A DNA stretch of 64,000 bases. It comes from Bog-473 sp963779735 (lineage in GTDB: Bacteria; Actinomycetota; Acidimicrobiia; Acidimicrobiales; RAAP-2). The translations under genes and the position numbers were made by a program. The stretch spans positions 124,001 to 188,000 of the forward strand of contig CAVZZJ010000002.1 in assembly GCA_963779735.1 (NCBI GenBank). The letters are read 5' to 3'. The notes beneath the pieces are model-generated. The model had not been told where the DNA came from and ran no database searches. It worked only from the letters and a program-made list of their open reading frames with translations. Below, piece by piece: positions 59,187-64,000 of the stretch (the stretch's first letter is position 1; every line of letters begins with the position of its first letter).

Positions 59187-61205
59187 CTACCCGACCACCA
59201 CCCGGGCGCGTCCGAGGTTCATGACACGTCCGAAGGGACTGTCGGCCTGCTCCAGACGTTGCGACGTGACACGCAGCGCCGGAAAGTACGTGCCGGGCTT
59301 TGCGAAGGCGTACTCGCGGGCGATGGTCATCGATTCGTAGGACATGTCCTCATTGGTGAACGGTTCGCTGACCGGGAATTCGCCACCGCCTTCAAAGTCC
59401 CACTCGGCGGCGATGATCGTGCCGGTTCCCGGCGGAACCTCGACCAGCGCCGAAAACCTGACCGTCTCGCCGACAACGACGTCGGCACGGATCCCACCGT
59501 TGGCCGTGAGGTCGACGACGGGTTGAATGCCGCGACGCGCCAATGCCCTCGGGGGAAGCCTGATCTGCCCATCGTCGACGACGTAGGCGGTGCTGGGGGG
59601 AGGAGCGATACCTCGTTCGACCCACGCGGCGAGGTCACGCAATGCCTGTTCGAGGACACCGCGATAGCTGACGATGCGAGTGGACCGATGCGGGTGCACT
59701 TCAATGCGCGGCAGCACCGCCGGGTCCTGGTGCATGGCGTGGTCGGTGAACCAGATGCGGTAGTGGTCGTCGATCCGGTCGCCGAGCACCGACGCCACAC
59801 GGCGGCGGTACCAGTCCGCTTGCTGGGGATACGCCGCCTCGTCGAAAAGGCTCTGGACGACGATCATCTTCCCCGCGAACCGCCCGCTCAAGAGGCCCGC
59901 ACCGTTGTTGCGCACGAAGCGCGGGCCGAGCAGTTCCGGCCGTTGCGGATAGACGGGCCGCCCGGCGAGGCGGAACTGGCCCCACTCCGGATACTCCCTG
60001 TCCGGCACCTGGTGGCGGTGGTAGGTCTGAAAGGCGAGATAGGCCGTGTTGTCGACGAGTACCTCGTCGCCGACCGCCACGCGGCGCAGGTGCTCGAACT
60101 CCTCTTGGCCGATCCCGGTCGCGAAATGATCACCGCGCCGGCCCGAGATCCACACGTGGTGACCCGCCGCCTCGCCGGTGGTGAACCGCAACATCGCGCC
60201 CGTGAGATCCGCATCGGGCACGTCGTCGAGCCGGTAGCCCACGGGGACGTCATCGACGTGCAGGCCACGCAGGGCCATCGGTATCGGAAGGCCCAGCTCG
60301 ACCGCCACCGCAGGCATCACCAACTCGACGATCTTCGTCTCGTGCTGCACCTTGGCAGCGAGGAGCGATGCCGTCGGGTGTTCGCCCAGGTAGCCGGGCA
60401 CCGTCCAGAAGTCGTCGAAGTACGTCGGGTCCCAGGTGGCGAAATGGTCGAAGAGCCCGGCCCATACCGTCGTGTACTGCAGGCGGACGCGCTCGGCATC
60501 GAACCACGCCTGCGGCGGGAACCCCATCCGGGACACCTCGGCCAGCGCGCCGCGTTCCTCCTCGTTCAACCCGGCAAACATGTCGCCGCTTCCACCGGGC
60601 TCGACGGCATCGACGATCTGGGGAAGCTTGCCGTGCAGCACGCGAAAGGCGTGGGCCTGCACCGAGAACACGCTCGGCGTGGTCATCATGGTCGCGTGGA
60701 TGAACGGCACCGCGCCGTCCCACACGTCGTGCCCGTTCTCAATGCACGCGAGCGTGCGGTACGCGCCACCGCTGCCGCCGAACACGTACCCGTACGGACG
60801 GTGATCGCCGTACTGTTCCGACGCCAACATGCGTGAGTAGGTCGCGACCGCCGCGCTGGCGCGGTAACCGGCGACGGTCGAGTCTTCACCGCGCAGCGCC
60901 CGGCGGAACCTGCCCAGGTTCGACTCGACGAGATAACCCCCACTGGCGATGGCGAACTCTACGTAGCCGACGAAGGCGCCTTCGGTTGCGTTGTGCTCCG
61001 ACCCGGGCACGGGGCTCAGCGGCTGGAAGAATCGGCCCTGGTAGCGCACCTCCTCGGGAAGGTAGGCCGAGAACCGACAGTCCGTCCCGCCGAACCCGCC
61101 GTGGACATAGCGGTGCCGCACCGGCGCGTCGCGCCACTCGTCGACATCCACGAATGGCTCGGTGAACATCGGATCCACCAGGCCCGTACCACGCCCCTCG
61201 CTCAT
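59187..61205 (-). CDS. Large alpha/beta-hydrolase-like protein with PKD-like tail
   Basis: 672 residues. N-terminal YVHGGFGGTDCRFSAYLPEEVRYQGRFFQPLSPVPGSE, a nucleophile-elbow motif GGSGG (Ser145) in YGYVFGGSGGAYRTLAC, an insert region (about 180-440), and a late His region (WFTDHAMHQDP, about 510). The last 90 residues (VRFSALVEVPPGTGTIIAAEWDFEGGGEFP..AFAKPGTYFPALRV) look like a PKD/Ig-like domain. No signal peptide, so intracellular. Probably an esterase/lactonase acting on a ring-opened product; family not named with certainty. Confidence 0.65.
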   Translation of the reverse strand: MSEGRGTGLVDPMFTEPFVDVDEWRDAPVRHRYVHGGFGGTDCRFSAYLPEEVRYQGRFFQPLSPVPGSEHNATEGAFVGYVEFAIASGGYLVESNLGRFRRALRGEDSTVAGYRASAAVATYSRMLASEQYGDHRPYGYVFGGSGGAYRTLACIENGHDVWDGAVPFIHATMMTTPSVFSVQAHAFRVLHGKLPQIVDAVEPGGSGDMFAGLNEEERGALAEVSRMGFPPQAWFDAERVRLQYTTVWAGLFDHFATWDPTYFDDFWTVPGYLGEHPTASLLAAKVQHETKIVELVMPAVAVELGLPIPMALRGLHVDDVPVGYRLDDVPDADLTGAMLRFTTGEAAGHHVWISGRRGDHFATGIGQEEFEHLRRVAVGDEVLVDNTAYLAFQTYHRHQVPDREYPEWGQFRLAGRPVYPQRPELLGPRFVRNNGAGLLSGRFAGKMIVVQSLFDEAAYPQQADWYRRRVASVLGDRIDDHYRIWFTDHAMHQDPAVLPRIEVHPHRSTRIVSYRGVLEQALRDLAAWVERGIAPPPSTAYVVDDGQIRLPPRALARRGIQPVVDLTANGGIRADVVVGETVRFSALVEVPPGTGTIIAAEWDFEGGGEFPVSEPFTNEDMSYESMTIAREYAFAKPGTYFPALRVTSQRLEQADSPFGRVMNLGRARVVVG

Positions 61206-61257
61206 CGTCCGATCCTCTGACCTCTCGGTTCCGCCCCGTGGACCTTCCGTCCCGTGT

Positions 61258-61923
61258 TCAGGCCGTCCCTCCGCGGATGATGGCCATCTCGTTGGCGAAG
61301 GCGTCAGAGCCGCCGCCCAGCCACATCGCCGACACCGGCGGTGGAAGTCGCTCCAGCATGCTCTCTTGGATGTCGCCCGGCATTCCTTCGAAGGCGAGCC
61401 CGAAGGGCAGCCACACCCGGTCGCCCGTGTAGCGCAACAGGGCGTGGGCCGGTAGGGCCCCCCACTCGGGCGGTGAGATGACGCGCGCCGCGATGGGTAG
61501 CACCGCCTCCTCTTCGTCGGTCACGTGTTCGGTCATCACCGCGAGAAGTGCTGCGCAGGCACCGGCGGCGGTCTGGCCATCGATCAGACCCGCCGAGGAC
61601 CCGAACTGCGCTGCCGCCTGCCCGGCGGTGTCGATGCTCGAGGACACTGCGACGTGCTGCGCGTCCATGCGGGAGAAGGTCTCCTGGCTATCGGGCACTC
61701 GCTCTGCCAGCAGGGGGTACAAGAGCTGGTCTTCGCCGTCATGGTGCGCGTGAAGGAGCCAGAGGACCTCGCCCAGGTAGTCGGCAAGACGCCGGGCTCG
61801 CTCGGTGTCCCCGTCACTCACCGAAGCGATTTGGCCTCCGGCGTCGCTAAGCGCCCGCCCGAACGTGGCGTGCAGTGCGACCATGTCGCGGGTGTCGATC
61901 TGGACTGGCGCGTCGTCGGACAT
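61258..61923 (-). CDS. Hemerythrin-like HHE domain protein
   Basis: 221 residues from ATG 61923 (GAGGGAGTG upstream). Four-helix bundle with iron ligands in HATFGRALSDA, LWLLHAHHDGEDQLLYPLL (His-His-x-x-Glu), MDAQHVAV and MTEHVTDEEEAVLP. The C-terminal 90 residues form an extra helical part (PPEWGALPAHALLRYTGDRVWL). Binds oxygen or nitric oxide species or stores iron. Adjacent to the esterase gene in the same direction. Confidence 0.88.
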   Translation of the reverse strand: MSDDAPVQIDTRDMVALHATFGRALSDAGGQIASVSDGDTERARRLADYLGEVLWLLHAHHDGEDQLLYPLLAERVPDSQETFSRMDAQHVAVSSSIDTAGQAAAQFGSSAGLIDGQTAAGACAALLAVMTEHVTDEEEAVLPIAARVISPPEWGALPAHALLRYTGDRVWLPFGLAFEGMPGDIQESMLERLPPPVSAMWLGGGSDAFANEMAIIRGGTA

Positions 61924-62087
61924 AGCACTCCCTCTCTCACGGACGGGACCATTCTTGACCAGGTGGATACCGGTGACAAGAGGCGTTCGCCTAAGCCGAG
62001 ACGGCCGGCAAAGGACGCAGCTGTTGAGCGAACACCCTCTCGACGGCCTCTTGACACGACACCGTGTCACATTTATTCGACGCGGTC

Positions 62088-62484
62088 ACAAGTTGGTTCG
62101 AGTCGGCGGCCATGTTGCCTGTACCAGGGTCCCGCGCTCCGCGAGCACGACCTGTAGCGCCACCGAACCGATGTAGACAAGAACACCGAAGACGATGACC
62201 AGCAAGAGGAAACGCCGGGCACCATTGCCCAGGAACAGTCCTCAGGCAGGTTGACCGGGATGCTCGCGAAGAAGCATCCCGGTCGCCGGGCAGTGTGCCG
62301 GCAGCGTTGTCGGCGGGTGGCCCCGCGACGATAGACACGAGATCCCCGAACAGTCCCCCCGGATAGATGGGGACGAGGAGCAAGAGGTACGCACTGAAGC
62401 GAGTGTGGTGACGAAGGATACCTGCGGTAGCAGGTTGGCGGGAACGGTCAACATCAAACGGAAGAACACGGCGGCACGGTTCAT
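62088..62484 (-). pseudogene. DUF4389 membrane protein remnant, frame-broken
   Basis: Three frames in a row look like one protein: NRAAVFFRLMLTVPANLLPQ at the start, RFSAYLLLLVPIYPGGLFGDLVSIVAG in the middle, and ARRFLLLVIVFGVLVYIGSVALQVVL at the end. The pattern of membrane spans and RLxL..P repeats fits DUF4389 proteins of unknown function. Two frame changes make it dead as read. Confidence 0.55.
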
Positions 62485-62602
62485 ACACGTCGGATTCGGA
62501 ACAGCGATGTCGGTGGGGTAGTCCGCGGCATCCCCGGTGCCGAACGGAGGTGAAGCGGTCGGTCAGGAGCGGGCGGCCATTGTCCGGGCCGGCGCCCGGA
62601 CC

Positions 62603-62608
62603 TAGGCT
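62603..62608 (+). promoter_or_regulatory. Putative -10 box for DinB-family gene
   Basis: TAGGCT, seven bases before the ATG at 62616, without an SD; leaderless-type spacing. Confidence 0.35.
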
Positions 62609-62615
62609 GCACCCG

Positions 62616-63248
62616 ATGCCCAACGCCCAGATGCCACCGCCAAGCGGGCCCGGGCGCGCGAGCGAGCCCGACGCCCTCGAGGTGCTGCGGGCGTCGCGCG
62701 GCGAGGGCTGGCAGTGGCCCCGGATCCAGTACGAGCCCTGCCCCCAGTGCGGCTTCGATCCGTCCTCGATCCCCCCCGAGGAGCTGGGCGGGCTGGCGGT
62801 GGAGCTGGCGGCGGGCTGGCGCGAGTTCTTGGAGGGGGCCGACGAGGGGTACCTGCGGGCCATCCCCGAGCCCGGGGTCAACTCCCCACTGCAGTACGGG
62901 GCGCACGTGCGCGACATCCTCATGGTCTACGGCGAGCGCATGGTGCTGGCCAAAGAGCAGGACAACCCCACCGTGCCCATCTTCAACCCCCCCCAAGAGG
63001 TCTGGGAGGCCTACAACCGCCTTGAGGTAGAGGACCTGGCCGCCGACATAGAGGCCCGGGCCACCCGGCTGGCCGAGATCGTCGAGGGCACCGAGAACTC
63101 GCAGTGGTCGCGCATCGTCATCAACGACCGGGGACAGTACGGGGTCTACACCTTCACCGTCGCCGGCCTGGCCCGCAACTCGGTCCACGAGGCCCACCAC
63201 CACCTGCTCGACGCCAAGGGGACCCTGTTCACCGACGCGTCCACCTGA
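62616..63248 (+). CDS. DinB-family protein
   Basis: 210 residues of the DinB/MDMPI fold: a four-helix bundle with metal His ligands in QYGAHVRDILMVYGERM and NSVHEAHHHLLDAKG. N-terminal region contains ACPQCGFDP-type CPQC, so a bound Cys pair is possible. DinB proteins include mycothiol-dependent isomerases and transferases of actinobacteria. ATG without SD; -10 box seven bases upstream. Stands alone. Confidence 0.85.
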   Translation: MPNAQMPPPSGPGRASEPDALEVLRASRGEGWQWPRIQYEPCPQCGFDPSSIPPEELGGLAVELAAGWREFLEGADEGYLRAIPEPGVNSPLQYGAHVRDILMVYGERMVLAKEQDNPTVPIFNPPQEVWEAYNRLEVEDLAADIEARATRLAEIVEGTENSQWSRIVINDRGQYGVYTFTVAGLARNSVHEAHHHLLDAKGTLFTDAST

Positions 63249-63399
63249 GCGCCCGCCGTGGCCGGGGTGGGGTCATCGCCCGTGCCGCGAGGCCAGCGGT
63301 GCCGCCGCCTGGCCTCCTGAAACGGCCAGGCCAGCGTTAGCGCCGTAAGGTCACCCGACAGACGACCGACGGCAGCACGTGGACGGAAGGAGACGGTCC

Positions 63400-64000
63400 G
63401 TGACAACCGAAATGAACCGGCACGAGGCGGCGGAGGTGGCCGGGCTCGTGTCCGCCCGGCGTGAGGGCCACGTCCTGATCGTCTCCATGCAGCGGGAGCA
63501 GAAGCGCAACGCCGTCAATCGTGCGCTCGCCGACGCGATTGACGAGGCGCTCAATACCCTGGACGACGACTCCGATCTGTGGGCCGGCGTGCTCACCGGA
63601 ACCCCGACCGTGTTCAGCGCCGGCAGCGACCTGACCTCCGGCGGCGACTACCACACCGAGCGTGGCGGTGAGTACGGCGTGATCCGGCGCCAGCGCCGCA
63701 AGCCGCTCATCGCGGCGGTCGAAGGGGCGGCGCTGGGCGGCGGATTCGAGATCGTCCTCTCCTGCGACCTGGTGGTCGCGTCGACCTCGGCGCGCTTCGG
63801 CCTCCCAGAGGTCCGCATCGGGGTGATCCCGACCTGCGGGGGGCTGTTCCGCGCACCCCATGCCCTACCCCTCAACCTGGCGCGGGAGATGATCCTGACC
63901 GGTGAGCCGATCGATGCCGCCCGGGCGCACGCCGCCGGTTTCGTCAACGTCCTCACCGAACCCGGCGAGGCGGTGGGCCGGGCGGTGCAGCTGGCGGAGC
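63400..64000 (+). CDS. Enoyl-CoA hydratase/isomerase, runs off the window
   Basis: First 200 codons of a crotonase from GTG 63400 (GGAAGGAGA upstream). Features: VLIVSMQREQKRNAVNRAL, GTPTVFSAGSDLTSGGDYH (oxyanion-hole strand), PLIAAVEGAALGGGFEIVLSCDLVVAS (second oxyanion region with the first catalytic position Glu in FEIV), RFGLPEVRIGVIPTCGG (second catalytic position region). Likely a beta-oxidation or CoA-ring-opening step. The end is outside the window. Confidence 0.9.
   Translation, partial: MTTEMNRHEAAEVAGLVSARREGHVLIVSMQREQKRNAVNRALADAIDEALNTLDDDSDLWAGVLTGTPTVFSAGSDLTSGGDYHTERGGEYGVIRRQRRKPLIAAVEGAALGGGFEIVLSCDLVVASTSARFGLPEVRIGVIPTCGGLFRAPHALPLNLAREMILTGEPIDAARAHAAGFVNVLTEPGEAVGRAVQLAE

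Noticed and set aside
59154..60836. 560-codon plus-strand frame
   Set aside because: Antisense shadow of the large hydrolase; composed of Arg/His/Val-rich non-protein-like sequence without a credible start.

Overview
The window looks like chromosomal DNA of a GC-rich actinomycete. Lineage markers are a WhiB-type iron-sulfur protein, a GAF-ANTAR regulator, F420-type oxidoreductases (deazaflavin-dependent nitroreductase family, luciferase-like family), actinobacterial 3Fe-4S ferredoxin, DUF998 and CsbD proteins, and several start codons placed 6-10 bases after a TANNNT -10 box (leaderless style). No rRNA, tRNA or CRISPR array was seen. The exact genus cannot be read from the sequence; a soil or aquatic actinobacterium rich in oxidative catabolism is likely.

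Layout. 1-9.1 kb is a patchwork: small membrane proteins, VOC proteins, an acyl-CoA thioesterase, a P450-ferredoxin pair, and mobile debris (a terminase fragment, a half resolvase, a truncated NYN gene, a GIY-YIG protein and one intact serine resolvase). 9.3-18.1 kb is a compact oxidative catabolic block, mostly on the minus strand: VOC protein, Rieske oxygenase, SnoaL-like protein, two SDRs, two sister P450s and a TetR regulator, with overlapping start/stop codons. A perfect 28-bp palindrome lies between P450 no. 2 and a divergent SDR, and a degenerate copy lies in front of P450 no. 1. 18.2-21.2 kb carries a CMD-like protein, a Gfo/Idh/MocA oxidoreductase, VOC and SRPBCC proteins. 21.3-25.3 kb holds an ISL3-family IS with visible ends, then a phage relic (small ORF, large terminase, WhiB). 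25.3-36.4 kb is transport and stress: two DHA2 MFS exporters, an alcohol dehydrogenase, DoxX, a STAS-GAF-ANTAR regulator, a winged-helix pair, CsbD, small hydrophobic peptides and PRC-barrel proteins. 36.4-37.2 kb is a junction of a broken resolvase and a broken tyrosine integrase. 37.3-48 kb has a 32-residue-repeat protein, an acyl-CoA dehydrogenase and a group of membrane-anchored envelope proteins around a small GntR regulator. 48.1 kb to the end is a second catabolic region: malonyl-CoA decarboxylase, hydrolase, deazaflavin oxidoreductase, P450, AraC, two paralogous amidohydrolases, IclR, a small monooxygenase, a luciferase-like enzyme, a 6-oxocamphor-hydrolase-like crotonase, an esterase with a PKD-like tail, hemerythrin, DinB and an enoyl-CoA hydratase running off the end.

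How the genes may work together. P450s with ferredoxin would hydroxylate a hydrophobic, probably alicyclic or terpenoid, substrate. SDRs would oxidise the alcohols to ketones, Rieske or luciferase-like enzymes would oxygenate further, and the camphor-hydrolase-like crotonase would open a beta-diketone ring before beta-oxidation (thioesterase, acyl-CoA dehydrogenase, enoyl-CoA hydratases). That pathway is inference from family membership, not shown directly.

Caveat: at least nine genes carry single-base reading-frame breaks, several in or next to homopolymer runs. Either the sequence has indel errors or this is a region of real gene decay; both readings affect many calls below.
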